In this document: piece by piece, positions 1-10,740 of the stretch
How the letters are laid out: each line of letters starts with the position of its first letter
How positions within the stretch are numbered: the first letter of the stretch is position 1
Position numbers and translations under genes: made by a program
The notes under the pieces: model-generated
The model's database searches: none
What the model was told of the DNA's origin: nothing
Seen by the model: only the letters and a program-made list of their open reading frames with translations
Source of the DNA: Leuconostoc suionicum
Lineage (GTDB): Bacteria; Bacillota; Bacilli; Lactobacillales; Lactobacillaceae
Direction: 5' to 3'
Assembly: GCF_001891125.1 (NCBI RefSeq)
Contig: NZ_CP015247.1
Location: 204,501 to 268,500 of the forward strand
Length of the DNA stretch: 64,000 nt

Positions 1-741
1 GCACAATTAAAATTAGATTCTGCTAACCAAAAAGAAGAAGCTGTGTTGAATAATATTCAGTTCATGGAATCTGTTCATGCTAAGTCTTACTCATCAATTT
101 TTGAAACGCTAAACGAAAAAGTTGAAATTGAGAAAATTTTTGAATGGGCTGATTCTAATGAATTTTTGCAATATAAAGCGAATCGCATTAATGATATCTA
201 CCATAATGGTTCACCTTTGCAGAAAAAAATTGCTTCTGTATTCTTGGAAACGTTCCTGTTCTATTCAGGTTTTTATACACCGTTGTACTTCTTAGGGCAC
301 AATAAAATGTTAAATGTTGCGGAAATTATTAAACTGATTATTCGTGATGAATCTGTTCACGGTACGTACATTGGCTATAAGTTCCAAATAGGTTTTAATA
401 AAATTTCTGTCGAGGAACAAACTGAGTTAAAAAGTTGGATGTATGACTTGCTATATGAATTATACGAAAACGAAGAAAAGTATACACATGAATTGTACGA
501 TGATTTAGGTTGGACAGAGCAAGTGTTAACATTCCTACGTTATAATGCCAACAAGGCTTTGATGAACTTAGGCCAAGAGCCAATGTTCCCTGATGGGGCT
601 GAAGATGTTAATCCAGTTGTGATGAATGGTATTTCGACTTCGACAGCAAACCATGACTTCTTCTCAGGTGTTGGAAATGGTTATTTATTGGGTGAAGTTG
701 AAGCAATGAATGATGATGATTATAATATTGGATTAGAATAA
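1..741 (+). CDS. nrdF: Class Ib ribonucleotide reductase beta subunit (NrdF), 5' end outside the window
   Basis: Radical-generating small subunit of the aerobic class Ib ribonucleotide reductase, which with NrdE makes dNDPs from NDPs. The frame is open from base 1 to the TAA at 739-741, giving about 246 residues of a protein normally near 320, so the start and about the first quarter lie upstream. Visible family features are SVHAKSYSSIF and the DESVHGTYIGYK helix with metal-ligand Glu and His. Sequence ends with the acidic tail usual for NrdF. The rest of an nrd operon would lie upstream. Convergent with the next gene, with a shared terminator. Confidence 0.95.
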   Translation, partial: AQLKLDSANQKEEAVLNNIQFMESVHAKSYSSIFETLNEKVEIEKIFEWADSNEFLQYKANRINDIYHNGSPLQKKIASVFLETFLFYSGFYTPLYFLGHNKMLNVAEIIKLIIRDESVHGTYIGYKFQIGFNKISVEEQTELKSWMYDLLYELYENEEKYTHELYDDLGWTEQVLTFLRYNANKALMNLGQEPMFPDGAEDVNPVVMNGISTSTANHDFFSGVGNGYLLGEVEAMNDDDYNIGLE

Positions 742-771
742 AAAAGAATCGCAATTGCGATTCTTTTTTAT
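741..771. terminator. Bidirectional intrinsic terminator between nrdF and the PAP2 gene
   Basis: A perfect 28-base palindrome (741-768) made of an A-run, GAATCGC, and its complement ending in a T-run. Because it has A and T runs on both sides it can end both converging transcripts. Confidence 0.85.
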
Positions 772-1437
772 TTAGACTTCATCATGTGAGAAGAAGGATA
801 GTGATGTAAGAAGTTTTGCTAATACTGGGTACAACTTTCCAGCAAATATAACCCAAGCGTATGCAAACAAGACTGCAGCTATTGTATCGCTTAAGTAATG
901 CGCGTTAAAGTATACTCGTGACATTAAAGTCATTACGCCAATAACAATTATTGCCCAAGAAATTAAGAACTGTTTTCGTGGCGATTCGATGTTAGGAATA
1001 ACAAGCAAAGAAAGGATGAATATGACCGAAAATATACCAAAAACATGACTGCTAGGGAATGAGGACCCTTGGTCGCTGAGTAAATGACCAACTGGACGGC
1101 TTCTATCGACGCTAAGTCGAATAATGGCATTGAAAATATTTCCTAGAATAATTGTGGCAACCGCCCAAATGGCTGGAATACGCAAATTAGCAAGTAGTAA
1201 GATGGCCGCTAGAATCAATACATAAATGACATCAAGTATGGGTGAACCTAGGAAGGAAAATACAGTCATCAAGATATCATTTAGACCAGTTTGAATGCCT
1301 GCCATGAATGAATGAATGCTATTATCAATGATGGTTGGAAATATAAACTTTATTCTGACAAAAACACTAAGAATAAGGGCAGATATGAAGCAGATAATCG
1401 CGTAACGCAATTGCTTATTTTTTACGGAAATAATCAT
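772..1437 (-). CDS. PAP2-family membrane phosphatase
   Basis: Integral membrane phosphatase of the PAP2 superfamily (221 aa), which removes phosphate from lipid substrates such as undecaprenyl pyrophosphate or phosphatidylglycerol phosphate. All three signature motifs are visible: R107-x6-RP (114-115), PSSH (128-131, a variant of PSGH) and SR..H180..SD (173-184). Several hydrophobic helices span the protein, with a membrane segment near the N-terminus. It stands alone, transcribed toward nrdF. The exact substrate cannot be read from the sequence; a role in envelope lipid carrier recycling is a guess. Confidence 0.85.
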   Translation of the reverse strand: MIISVKNKQLRYAIICFISALILSVFVRIKFIFPTIIDNSIHSFMAGIQTGLNDILMTVFSFLGSPILDVIYVLILAAILLLANLRIPAIWAVATIILGNIFNAIIRLSVDRSRPVGHLLSDQGSSFPSSHVFGIFSVIFILSLLVIPNIESPRKQFLISWAIIVIGVMTLMSRVYFNAHYLSDTIAAVLFAYAWVIFAGKLYPVLAKLLTSLSFFSHDEV

Positions 1438-1553
1438 TGTACTGATCTCCAGAAAGAGTTTTTTTAACTCCTTCTAGTATAAGGGATTCGCTATAGAAAT
1501 TACAATACTATCATTTCTGCGATGCACAATATTTGTTTTCCTATGAGAGAAAA

Positions 1554-2549
1554 TTAGTTGCCTTTATAGTCTGGGGCTAATTTGTTTACGGGTGGAGTGA
1601 ACTCACGCATCGATTCAGCTAGATGTACAAAATTTGTTACCAAATGTTGGTTAGGCGCATTGACGCCATTTTTGTCCGCCAAGTCTGCAATCCAACCGTT
1701 AATATAGTCCACTTCAGTTGGACGTCCCTTGACAAAATCCTGATACATTGATGGGAAATGAAGTGGGTTACCAATATTTGAAACATAATCGACTTGCTTG
1801 ACCATTTCATCGCGTGTTTCAATTAGTGTAATGCCTTCTGCTTCAGCAGCATCGTAAGCTTCATTAATTAGTGGGCGAGCAATGCCTTCAAGGAAGTTAT
1901 CATAAGCCATTAGCTGACCCATTCGCGACTGGAACATTGTGGCGATAGAGTTTTCAACAGCGTTGAAAAATACCTTGGTCAATAGTGTACCCATGAAGTT
2001 TTCCGTATAAGATGGGTTTAAGTGCGCTGCCTTGAAATCTTCTTGGATCTTATCCATAACCGTTGATGGTTTCTCGGTTAGATTAGCATAAACAGAGCTA
2101 CCCATACTTTCGCCACCCATGAAATCAACGTCGCCATAGTCATTTAAGACGGTGGCAATCATTGCTGTACCACCAATAATGTGTTCATCATCAAAATATT
2201 TTTGCAACTTTTCAATATGGCCCATGCCGTTCATTGCACCAAGGGCAGTCTGTCCAGGTTTGAATTTGGGTGAAAGGCGATCCAATGTATCTTGGAGTTG
2301 CATTTGCTTCATGAAGAAAATCCAAACATCAGGGTTACCTTCATATTCTTCAGGAGAAAAAATATTAATTTTAATTTCGTGACGGTCTTTGTGATCACGG
2401 GATTTCCAAACTTTATCACCTTGTTCGTGAATCTTATCGAGGCTTGCTTGCGTTGGTTCGACAAAATCAACGGGGACACCGGCATTTTCTTGAAGCAAAA
2501 TGCCGTAACGAAGACCCATTGCACCGGCACCAACAACTGTGTATTTCAT
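1554..2549 (-). CDS. Ketopantoate reductase family oxidoreductase (PanE / D-2-hydroxyacid dehydrogenase type)
   Basis: NAD(P)H-dependent reductase of the ketopantoate reductase family, 331 aa from the ATG at 2549. It has an N-terminal Rossmann fold with G7-A-G9-A-M-G12 and an all-alpha C-terminal domain. I chose this ATG over the upstream TTG at 2567 because the GGAGG ribosome site (2561-2565 on the minus strand) lies between them and the protein then starts at KYTVVGAGAMG. In lactic acid bacteria proteins of this family act either in pantothenate synthesis or as D-2-hydroxyacid dehydrogenases on branched-chain 2-keto acids; no other pan gene is nearby, so the substrate is open. Confidence 0.8.
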   Translation of the reverse strand: MKYTVVGAGAMGLRYGILLQENAGVPVDFVEPTQASLDKIHEQGDKVWKSRDHKDRHEIKINIFSPEEYEGNPDVWIFFMKQMQLQDTLDRLSPKFKPGQTALGAMNGMGHIEKLQKYFDDEHIIGGTAMIATVLNDYGDVDFMGGESMGSSVYANLTEKPSTVMDKIQEDFKAAHLNPSYTENFMGTLLTKVFFNAVENSIATMFQSRMGQLMAYDNFLEGIARPLINEAYDAAEAEGITLIETRDEMVKQVDYVSNIGNPLHFPSMYQDFVKGRPTEVDYINGWIADLADKNGVNAPNQHLVTNFVHLAESMREFTPPVNKLAPDYKGN

Positions 2550-2582
2550 AATTATAATAACCTCCAAAGACTTGATGAGATA

Positions 2583-2611
2583 ATACTAATCCTTTTATCA
2601 CAAAAAGTCAA
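2583..2611 (-). promoter_or_regulatory. Promoter of the ketopantoate-reductase-family gene
   Basis: On the minus strand TTGACT (2611-2606), a 17-base spacer and TAGTAT (2588-2583), placed about 35 bases upstream of the chosen ATG. Confidence 0.55.
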
Positions 2612-2711
2612 TGTGATGTACGTATCAAATGGGAACTTTGTTGACATGATGATGGCGTTTGTAATATAAAATAATCAATTAGCAAATCATATAACGTTCA
2701 TTTAGCATAGC

Positions 2712-2720
2712 TGATATAAT
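2712..2720 (+). promoter_or_regulatory. Extended -10 element directly in front of the VanZ-like gene
   Basis: TG-A-TATAAT forms an extended -10 element. Its expected start site (about 2727) is almost at the ATG at 2729, and no Shine-Dalgarno sequence precedes that ATG, so the transcript may be leaderless. Confidence 0.45.
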
Positions 2721-2728
2721 ATTGGTGT

Positions 2729-3379
2729 ATGCATATAGTATACTTAAACAATCAACAATATATCGCTCAAAGTGTGCACGCAACAACAATAGTCTCGTTA
2801 TTATGTGTGTATATTTTGTTACGTCACACATTAAAGTCACTGCGCAATAAAAACTTTTCATGGCGGGGTTTATTGGGGCGTGTCATTCTCTCGGTGTATG
2901 CAACGGTGGTTGCTGCTTTTACACTAACTTTTTATAAATGGCCATCATTCGCAACATATCTGGCAGTGATAAAAGGATATGGTGGTTTTGGCCATTCCTC
3001 ATTCGTCCATTTATCGTTGTTTAATGCAGATAATGTTGCCTTCAGTTGGTACCAGATGACTGGTAACTTTATGTTACTGCTGCCGTTAGGATTTATAGCT
3101 CCGTTCTTATTTCCAAAATGGCGAGGGTTACTTCGTATTGTGCCAAGAATATTTTTAACAACGTTAACTATTGAAATAATTCAGGGAACCAGCACATTCT
3201 TCTATCTTTCAAATCGTATCTTTGACATGAATGATCTTGCTGTGAACACAGCTGGGGGTGTGGTGGGGTATATTATCTATCTAATAACAATTTTCGTTAT
3301 GAAAAAAGATAAAAGCTTTACTCCAAATCATGTTGAGAAAGGAAATTTAAATGAGCACAATCTTTATATTAAGTCTTAA
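2729..3379 (+). CDS. VanZ-family membrane protein
   Basis: 216-aa polytopic membrane protein of the VanZ family, named after a teicoplanin-resistance accessory protein; most members have no proven function. Visible family features are NFMLLLPLGF, a run of hydrophobic helices, the EIIQ motif following a hydrophobic stretch, and D-M-N-D-L-A-V-N-T-A-G-G near the C-terminus. The ATG at 2729 has no ribosome site and sits immediately behind an extended -10. The 3' end overlaps the next gene by 29 bases. It begins a block of cell-envelope genes. Confidence 0.8.
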   Translation: MHIVYLNNQQYIAQSVHATTIVSLLCVYILLRHTLKSLRNKNFSWRGLLGRVILSVYATVVAAFTLTFYKWPSFATYLAVIKGYGGFGHSSFVHLSLFNADNVAFSWYQMTGNFMLLLPLGFIAPFLFPKWRGLLRIVPRIFLTTLTIEIIQGTSTFFYLSNRIFDMNDLAVNTAGGVVGYIIYLITIFVMKKDKSFTPNHVEKGNLNEHNLYIKS

Positions 3380-3572
3380 TCTTGTATGTATTTATTTTTT
3401 CTTTTGGCTAATTAAACCAATAAATTTTGCCAGATTTATGCCATATACACCACGTCAAGCAGCTTTTTTGAAAGTGGTACTCTCCATCATAGGAGGATAT
3501 CTTTTAGCTAGCTTTTTTGTTTCAGCAACCAATTGGGTTATTCAAATACCAAGCACAGTATTGGGAAATTAG
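3351..3572 (+). CDS. DUF1146 (YwzB-like) small membrane protein
   Basis: 73-aa protein with two hydrophobic segments (about residues 2-22 and 42-62) and the internal PYTPRQAAFLKVVLS segment that resembles DUF1146/YwzB proteins. Preceded by a good ribosome site (GAGAAAGGAAATTTAA before ATG). In Bacillus and lactobacilli this gene typically precedes mreB/mbl- or murA-type genes, as it does here. Function unknown; location suggests a link with envelope growth. Confidence 0.75.
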   Translation: MSTIFILSLNLVCIYFFFWLIKPINFARFMPYTPRQAAFLKVVLSIIGGYLLASFFVSATNWVIQIPSTVLGN

Positions 3573-3721
3573 CTTTTTTAAATTATTAAAGATATTTTTA
3601 ATTGCGCATCCCGCATGTTTGATAATCAAGCGTAAAAAGGTCTTTACAATATGTTATAATTTAATAGATTGTATATGAAAATAATTAACATTAATAAAAG
3701 TTAAAGTCTCGGAGACATGAA

Positions 3722-4714
3722 ATGGCAAAAGATATTGGAATTGATTTAGGAACAGCCAATGTTCTCATTTACGTAGAAGGAAAAGGTATTGTACTAAACG
3801 AACCGTCAGTTGTTGCGGTTGATGATAAAACAGATCGAGTTTTGGCTGTGGGATCAGAGGCCTATCGCATGGTAGGACGTACTCCTGGTAATATTAGGGC
3901 AGTGCGACCTCTTAAAGATGGTGTTATTTCTGATTTTGACGTAACAGAGGCCATGTTAACTTACTTTGTTGACAAACTTAACGTTAAAGGCTTCATGTCG
4001 AAACCTAACATTATGATTTGCGCACCTACTAATATCACAGAGATTGAACGTAAAGCGATTATACAGGCTGCTGAAAAAGCAGGTGGTGCAAAGGTTTATC
4101 TTGAGTATGAACCTAAAGTTGCTGCAGTTGGTGCAGGACTGGATATTTTCAAGCCAATTGGTTCAATGGTGATTGACATGGGTGGTGGTACATCAGATAT
4201 TGCCGTATTATCATTAGGAGACATTGTTGTTTCTGAGTCCATTCGAATTGCCGGAGACAAAATGAATTTTGACATTGTTAACTTTTTAAAGCGTCGTCAC
4301 AATTTAATTGTTGGGGAGCGTACTGCGGAAACAATCAAAATTCAAATTGGTTCTGCGCTGCAGGCTGATGAACCATTAACAATGGAAGTACGTGGTCGTG
4401 ATAATTTTGAGGGCATGCCTAAAACTATAACTATCAACTCAAACGAAGTTGAAGATTCATTACATGATACATTGCAACAAATCGTTCGTGCTGCTCATTC
4501 CGTTTTGGCTAAATTACCACCTGAACTAGCATCTGACATTATTGATCGTGGTATCATGCTGACCGGTGGTGGCGCATTACTGCATGGCATGGATCAATTA
4601 CTTTCAGATGCACTGGAAGTACCGGTGGTAGTATCAGATTCACCACTAGATAACGTTGCTAAAGGAGCAGGAGCCCTACTTGAACACATGAAATCAGGGC
4701 ACCGAGGATTATAA
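3722..4714 (+). CDS. mreB: Rod-shape determining protein, MreB/Mbl family
   Basis: 330-aa bacterial actin that polymerises under the membrane and guides sidewall peptidoglycan synthesis. The actin ATPase motifs are present: phosphate-1 loop DLGTANVLIYV near the start, phosphate-2 DMGGGTSDIAV in the middle and the adenosine motif LTGGGALLHGM near the C-terminus. The start follows CGGAGACATGAA. Whether it is MreB or Mbl cannot be settled by eye; it lies next to RodA but no mreC or mreD is present here. Its stop overlaps the next start (TAATG), indicating translational coupling. Confidence 0.93.
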   Translation: MAKDIGIDLGTANVLIYVEGKGIVLNEPSVVAVDDKTDRVLAVGSEAYRMVGRTPGNIRAVRPLKDGVISDFDVTEAMLTYFVDKLNVKGFMSKPNIMICAPTNITEIERKAIIQAAEKAGGAKVYLEYEPKVAAVGAGLDIFKPIGSMVIDMGGGTSDIAVLSLGDIVVSESIRIAGDKMNFDIVNFLKRRHNLIVGERTAETIKIQIGSALQADEPLTMEVRGRDNFEGMPKTITINSNEVEDSLHDTLQQIVRAAHSVLAKLPPELASDIIDRGIMLTGGGALLHGMDQLLSDALEVPVVVSDSPLDNVAKGAGALLEHMKSGHRGL

Positions 4715-4923
4715 TGAGAAGAAAAAATCAGAACTTTGACGTTGAATTAGTTGCAAATGACCAACAAACACAAGTCTTAGTCGATAAGAAACAAATTGGA
4801 TACATTGAAAAAGCTGATCGTGGTTTTGTTGGGTTCTTTGGTCAACAAGCGATTATTAATCAAGCCAAAGATGAAGACGAGGCCTTACAAGCTATCTTGG
4901 CAAGTTTTAATCTAAATCACTAA
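4714..4923 (+). CDS. DUF2969 family protein
   Basis: Small soluble protein of 69 aa of the DUF2969 family, found in Lactobacillales between mreB and rodA. The sequence has the typical KKQIGYIEK and IINQAKDEDEA stretches. Starts one base inside the stop of mreB, so it is probably co-translated. Function is not known. Confidence 0.8.
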   Translation: MRRKNQNFDVELVANDQQTQVLVDKKQIGYIEKADRGFVGFFGQQAIINQAKDEDEALQAILASFNLNH

Positions 4924-4930
4924 AAATAAG

Positions 4931-4962
4931 GCACGTTGTGACTAATCATGACGTGCTTTGTA
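4931..4962 (+). terminator. Possible intrinsic terminator after the mreB pair
   Basis: GCACGT (4931-4936) pairs with ACGTGC (4951-4956) and the stem extends inward (GTGA with TCAT). The downstream T-run is short and interrupted, so termination may be partial with readthrough into rodA. Confidence 0.45.
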
Positions 4963-5049
4963 CATAATTTTTTAAAGAAATAAAGCGGCTTAACAAAATT
5001 GAATTTATATTTTTATTTTCAGTGTGCCGTTCTATATACTGGAGATGCT

Positions 5050-6263
5050 ATGCAACAGACACGACAAACTTCAAGACGAACATCTGGATCAGAGCTTGAT
5101 TGGGGAATCATTTTAGCTTTGTTGCTATTTATGATTATTGGCTTGAGTTCATTATATGAAGCAGCAACACATATGCAGGGTGCGACAACCTTAAGTGCTG
5201 TAAAAGTAGTGATAAGCCAGGGCGCATTCTGGTTTATAGGCGTATTATTAATTGTCTTTTTAGTCAGATTTGACGGATCGCAGTTGTGGAAATTAGCACC
5301 TATTACCTATGGATTAGGCATCTTTTTGTTAGTCGCAGTGCTAATATTTTATAATCGAGCAATGTATGCTTCTACAGGTGCCAGATCATGGTTTGTAATT
5401 GGCCCCTTATCATTTCAACCTTCTGAAGTTGTTAAACCGGCGTTCATTTTGATGCTGAGCCGAGTGGTTGCGCAGCATAATAGAAATTATCCGAATCATG
5501 CACTATCAACAGACTGGTTGTTGTTAGGTAAAATGGCGATTTGTTTTATACCTGTTGCTGCATTAATTGCTTTACAAAATGATTTGGGAACTTTATTGGT
5601 TTTCGTTGCTATTTTTGGTGGTGTTGCACTAGTTTCTGGGGTAACCTGGCGAATACTTGCCCCAGTAATTATTATTGGTGCGACAATTGGCACAACGTTG
5701 TTAACTTTGGTTATTTCTTCAGCTGGTCGGACGATATTGAGTAAGTTGGGATTTCAATCTTATCAGTTTTCTCGTATTGATACATGGTTAAACCCCGCAA
5801 ATGATACGTCAGGGAATGGATATCAAACTTATCAAAGTTTAAAAGCTATAGGTTCTGGTCAATTGACAGGCAATGGATGGGGAAGTCTTAAGGTGTATGT
5901 ACCTGTGCGCGAATCAGACATGATTTTTTCTGTTATTGGTGAAAGCTTTGGCTTTATAGGTGGTACTTTCCTAATAGCGTTATATTTCGGTTTAATTTAT
6001 TTATTAATTCGTGCCACTTTTAGAGCACAAAGTGCTTTTTATGCCTACATTGCGACTGGTGTTGTAATGATGGTATTGTTTCACGTCTTTGAAAACATTG
6101 GTATGAGTATTGGATTATTACCGTTGACAGGTATTCCATTACCGTTTGTTTCACAAGGTGGTTCTTCATTGTTAGGAAACATGATTGGTGTAGGGTTGAT
6201 TCTTTCTATAGGTTACCAGCGTCAAAACAGCACGTTTACAGAAACGACAGGTTTTTTTATTTG

Positions 6264-6264
<1 letters not shown>
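5050..6264 (+). CDS. rodA: FtsW/RodA/SpoVE family peptidoglycan glycosyltransferase (RodA type)
   Basis: SEDS-family polytopic membrane protein, 404 aa, about ten hydrophobic segments, polymerising lipid II in the elongation machinery together with a class B PBP. The segment ESDMIFSVIGESFGFIGG carries the conserved Asp of the SEDS active site, and the C-terminal GIPLPFVSQGGSSLLG motif is typical. I chose the ATG at 5050 because GGAG lies five bases upstream; a longer frame from a TTG at 4999 has no ribosome site. Partner of the MreB homologue two genes upstream. Confidence 0.9.
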
Positions 6265-8445
<2,181 letters not shown>

Positions 8446-8530
8446 TAGAATTTAGTATTAGTAGGATTTCCGCTTAGATATATTTAAAAAAATTATTAAT
8501 AAATACTTTAGCCCTGCAATGGAGAAGTTC

Positions 8531-9115
8531 ATGGTACAAGTAATTTCACGAAATGAACATCGTCGCCAACAGATTATTGAAGCAGCGACAACAATCTTTT
8601 TATCAAAGGGTTTTGAGCAAACAACAACGCGAGATATAGCAAAAAAGGTAAACATTAGTCAACCCGCTTTGTATCATCATTTTGGTGATAAGGAGTCGTT
8701 ATTTGTTGAAGTAATTTCACGTGTTGGTGAGTCGACCTATACGGATATGCAGAGTATTTTATCGCAAACATATGCTGAACCAATTGATCAACTGGTTGAT
8801 TTAACACAGGTTATCGTACTCCGGCATCCACGTGATGTATTTAGGTTAATACATGACAGTTTTGATTCATTATCGGCAACGCATCGAAGTAAACTGGGCA
8901 TGATTTTTGGACGGGATTATGTCGGTCCAATTGCACAATTTTTTGAAAGTATACAGTTGCGTGACAATGTTGATGCACAAATAGCTAGTTCATTTTACAT
9001 TACTAGCTTATCGCCACTGTTTGGTGAATTCCATTCACTGGGTGAACAAATAACAATGCGTGAACGAATTCAACAATTGTTGGACCTCATTTTATATGGG
9101 GTAGAAAAAAAATAG
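8531..9115 (+). CDS. TetR/AcrR family transcriptional regulator
   Basis: 194-aa one-component regulator with an N-terminal helix-turn-helix (about residues 10-55; [20 protein letters not shown] is the recognition region) and a ligand-binding helical C-terminal domain. The ATG at 8531 has GGAG six bases upstream; the earlier ATG at 8519 overlaps that ribosome site. Neither neighbour on the same strand is an obvious target; the next genes are rpmG and secE. Target and effector cannot be deduced. Confidence 0.85.
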   Translation: MVQVISRNEHRRQQIIEAATTIFLSKGFEQTTTRDIAKKVNISQPALYHHFGDKESLFVEVISRVGESTYTDMQSILSQTYAEPIDQLVDLTQVIVLRHPRDVFRLIHDSFDSLSATHRSKLGMIFGRDYVGPIAQFFESIQLRDNVDAQIASSFYITSLSPLFGEFHSLGEQITMRERIQQLLDLILYGVEKK

Positions 9116-9155
9116 TATCAATGGTATGATACTAGAAGAATATGGAGGCGGTCCG

Positions 9156-9305
9156 ATGGCTAGTCACAAAGTATCATTGGCGTGCACAGTTTGTGGATCA
9201 CGCAATTACACAGTAACATTATCAAAAGATCGAACAGAACGTTTGTCAGTAAGTAAGTTTTGTCAACACTGTGGCAAGCATACATTACATCAACAAACAA
9301 AATAA
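9156..9305 (+). CDS. rpmG: 50S ribosomal protein L33
   Basis: 49-codon gene encoding ribosomal protein L33. It starts [18 protein letters not shown] and carries two Cys pairs (CTVC and CQHC), so this is the zinc-binding (C+) form. A strong ribosome site, TGGAGGCGGTCCG, precedes the ATG. It sits directly before secE, the usual rpmG-secE-nusG order of Firmicutes. Paralogous L33 genes without cysteines usually exist elsewhere and are used under zinc limitation. Confidence 0.92.
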   Translation: MASHKVSLACTVCGSRNYTVTLSKDRTERLSVSKFCQHCGKHTLHQQTK

Positions 9306-9315
9306 GGGATTCAAA

Positions 9316-9492
9316 ATGATTAACTATTTTAAAAACGTTGCACAGGAAATGAAAAATGTCACTTGGTTAACAGGTGAACAGACATCTAAGGAAACGATTA
9401 CAGTTATTGCTGTATCGATTATTTTTGCGTTGTTCTTAGGTGGTGTAGATTGGCTATTGCAACAAGGATTTAACTTCTTACTGGCGAAATAG
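9316..9492 (+). CDS. secE: Preprotein translocase subunit SecE
   Basis: 58-aa single-pass membrane subunit of the SecYEG translocon. The amphipathic segment FKNVAQEMKNVTWLTGEQ is followed by one transmembrane helix (about residues 28-48), the minimal SecE form of Gram-positive bacteria. The ATG at 9316 follows AAGGGATTCAAA and lies 10 bases after the rpmG stop. Confidence 0.93.
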   Translation: MINYFKNVAQEMKNVTWLTGEQTSKETITVIAVSIIFALFLGGVDWLLQQGFNFLLAK

Positions 9493-9526
9493 TTTTTTTT
9501 TTGATATACTAATAATTACTGATACC

Positions 9527-9550
9527 AAGGACTCTGATGGGTTCTTTTTT
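9527..9550 (+). terminator. Intrinsic terminator or attenuator between secE and nusG
   Basis: AAGGACTC (9527-9534), a TGAT loop and GGGTTCTT (9539-9546) form a hairpin with two wobble pairs, followed by a run of six T. It lies only about 20 bases before the nusG start, so it could either end the rpmG-secE transcript or act as an attenuator in the nusG leader. A TATACT at 9505-9510 could be a -10 element but has no good -35. Confidence 0.6.
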
Positions 9551-9570
9551 ATTTTGAAAAGGGGTAAACA

Positions 9571-10149
9571 ATGTCTGAAGAAATTGAAAAATCATGGTTC
9601 GTTGTGCATACATATTCAGGGTATGAGCATAAGGTTAAGGCAAACCTAGAATCACGTACACAAACAATGGGAATGTCAGAGCAAATATTCCGTATCTTGG
9701 TTCCCGAACAAGAAGTTACAACTATCCAAGACGGCGAAGCTAAGCAAACTGTTGAAAATGACTTTCCAGGTTATGTACTAGTAGAAATGGCGACGCCGTA
9801 TGAAGATAATATGACAGACGAGGCTTGGTATGTTGTCCGTAACACACCAGGTGTTACTGGTTTCTTAGGCTCTCACGGTGCCGGATCAAAGCCAAATTCT
9901 TTGCTTCCTGAAGAAGTTGATTTGCTTATGAAGCGTATGGGTATGGTTACACGTGAGCAAGTTGATTTGGATGTTGCAGTAGGACAAACAGTTAAGATTA
10001 TCTCTGGACCATTTTCTGGTATGGAAGGTGTAGTAACCTCTATTGATCAAGAAAAGCAAACTTTGGAAGCTACTGTCGCAGTATTTGGACGTGAAACACC
10101 AACAGAGCTAGACTTTTCGGATGTTGATACAACGTTAGATTCTTTATAA
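9571..10149 (+). CDS. nusG: Transcription termination/antitermination protein NusG
   Basis: 192-aa transcription elongation factor binding RNA polymerase clamp. The NGN domain (about residues 8-120, starting WFVVHTYSGYEHKVK) is followed by a KOW domain containing GQTVKIISGPFSGMEG (about residues 137-152). Ribosome site GAAAAGGGGTAAACA lies just before the ATG. A hairpin with U-run sits immediately upstream, so its own expression may be attenuated. Confidence 0.95.
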   Translation: MSEEIEKSWFVVHTYSGYEHKVKANLESRTQTMGMSEQIFRILVPEQEVTTIQDGEAKQTVENDFPGYVLVEMATPYEDNMTDEAWYVVRNTPGVTGFLGSHGAGSKPNSLLPEEVDLLMKRMGMVTREQVDLDVAVGQTVKIISGPFSGMEGVVTSIDQEKQTLEATVAVFGRETPTELDFSDVDTTLDSL

Positions 10150-10151
10150 TT

Positions 10152-10191
10152 AGAAAAGACGACTAAAAGCATTGAGTTTTTGGTCGTTTTC
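10152..10191 (+). terminator. Terminator-like hairpin after nusG
   Basis: GAAAAG-ACGAC-TAAAA pairs, with small bulges, with TTTTT-GGTCGT-TTTC. The distal arm overlaps the spacer of the rplK promoter, so termination of nusG and initiation of rplK share the same bases. Confidence 0.5.
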
Positions 10192-10200
10192 TGTTATAAT
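10172..10200 (+). promoter_or_regulatory. rplK-rplA promoter
   Basis: TTGAGT (10172-10177), 17-base spacer and a perfect TATAAT (10195-10200). The resulting leader of about 70 bases carries the L1-type operator described next. Confidence 0.75.
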
Positions 10201-10220
10201 ATTATGGTATGTCATTGACA

Positions 10221-10262
10221 TGCGTGGGAGCAGCACTAAAGCTGTGTTTCACCACAACACGA
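10221..10262 (+). promoter_or_regulatory. Likely L1-binding operator in the rplK-rplA leader
   Basis: CGTGGGAG (10223-10230) followed by a CAGC/GCTG hairpin (10231-10244) and a closing CACG (about 10258-10261). The GTGGGAG asymmetric loop flanked by helices is the kind of site ribosomal protein L1 binds on its own mRNA and on 23S rRNA. Feedback repression by L1 is established in several bacteria and is inferred here from the pattern. Confidence 0.5.
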
Positions 10263-10275
10263 GGAGGAAAATATC

Positions 10276-10740
10276 GTGGCTAAAAAAGTTGTAAATGTAG
10301 TTAAGCTACAAATTGCCGCCGCTAAAGCAACGCCGGCACCACCAGTTGGACCCGCATTGGGACAAGCTGGTATTAACATTGCGCAATTCACTAAAGAATT
10401 TAATGCGCGTACTGCAGACCAAGCTGGATCAATTATTCCAGTTGAAATCTCTGTTTTTGATGACCGTTCATTCGAATTCGTCACAAAGACACCACCTGCA
10501 GCTGATCAATTACGTAAGATTGTTGGTAAGGGTTCAGGTGAACCTAACACAAAGAAGGCTGGAAACGTTACTCTTGATCAAATCCGTGCTATTGCGGAAA
10601 ACAAGATGGCTGACTTGAATGCTAACGATATTACAAACGCTATGCGTATGATCGAAGGTACAGCACGCTCAATGGGTGTAACTGTTGACGGTGTTGACTT
10701 GACTGTTGAAGGTACAGCAATCAAGGAGGACGCAGAATAA
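10276..10740 (+). CDS. rplK: 50S ribosomal protein L11
   Basis: 154 aa including a short acidic C-terminal extension (the usual length is about 141). It begins [20 protein letters not shown] and contains [14 protein letters not shown], part of the GTPase-associated centre binding site. The start is a GTG preceded by GAGGAGGAAAATATC. The stop overlaps the rplA start (TAATG). Confidence 0.96.
   Translation: MAKKVVNVVKLQIAAAKATPAPPVGPALGQAGINIAQFTKEFNARTADQAGSIIPVEISVFDDRSFEFVTKTPPAADQLRKIVGKGSGEPNTKKAGNVTLDQIRAIAENKMADLNANDITNAMRMIEGTARSMGVTVDGVDLTVEGTAIKEDAE

Noticed and set aside
5012-5040. TTTATT...TATACT as a promoter for rodA
   Set aside because: A start site there would fall inside the ribosome site and ATG region of rodA; the -35 is poor.
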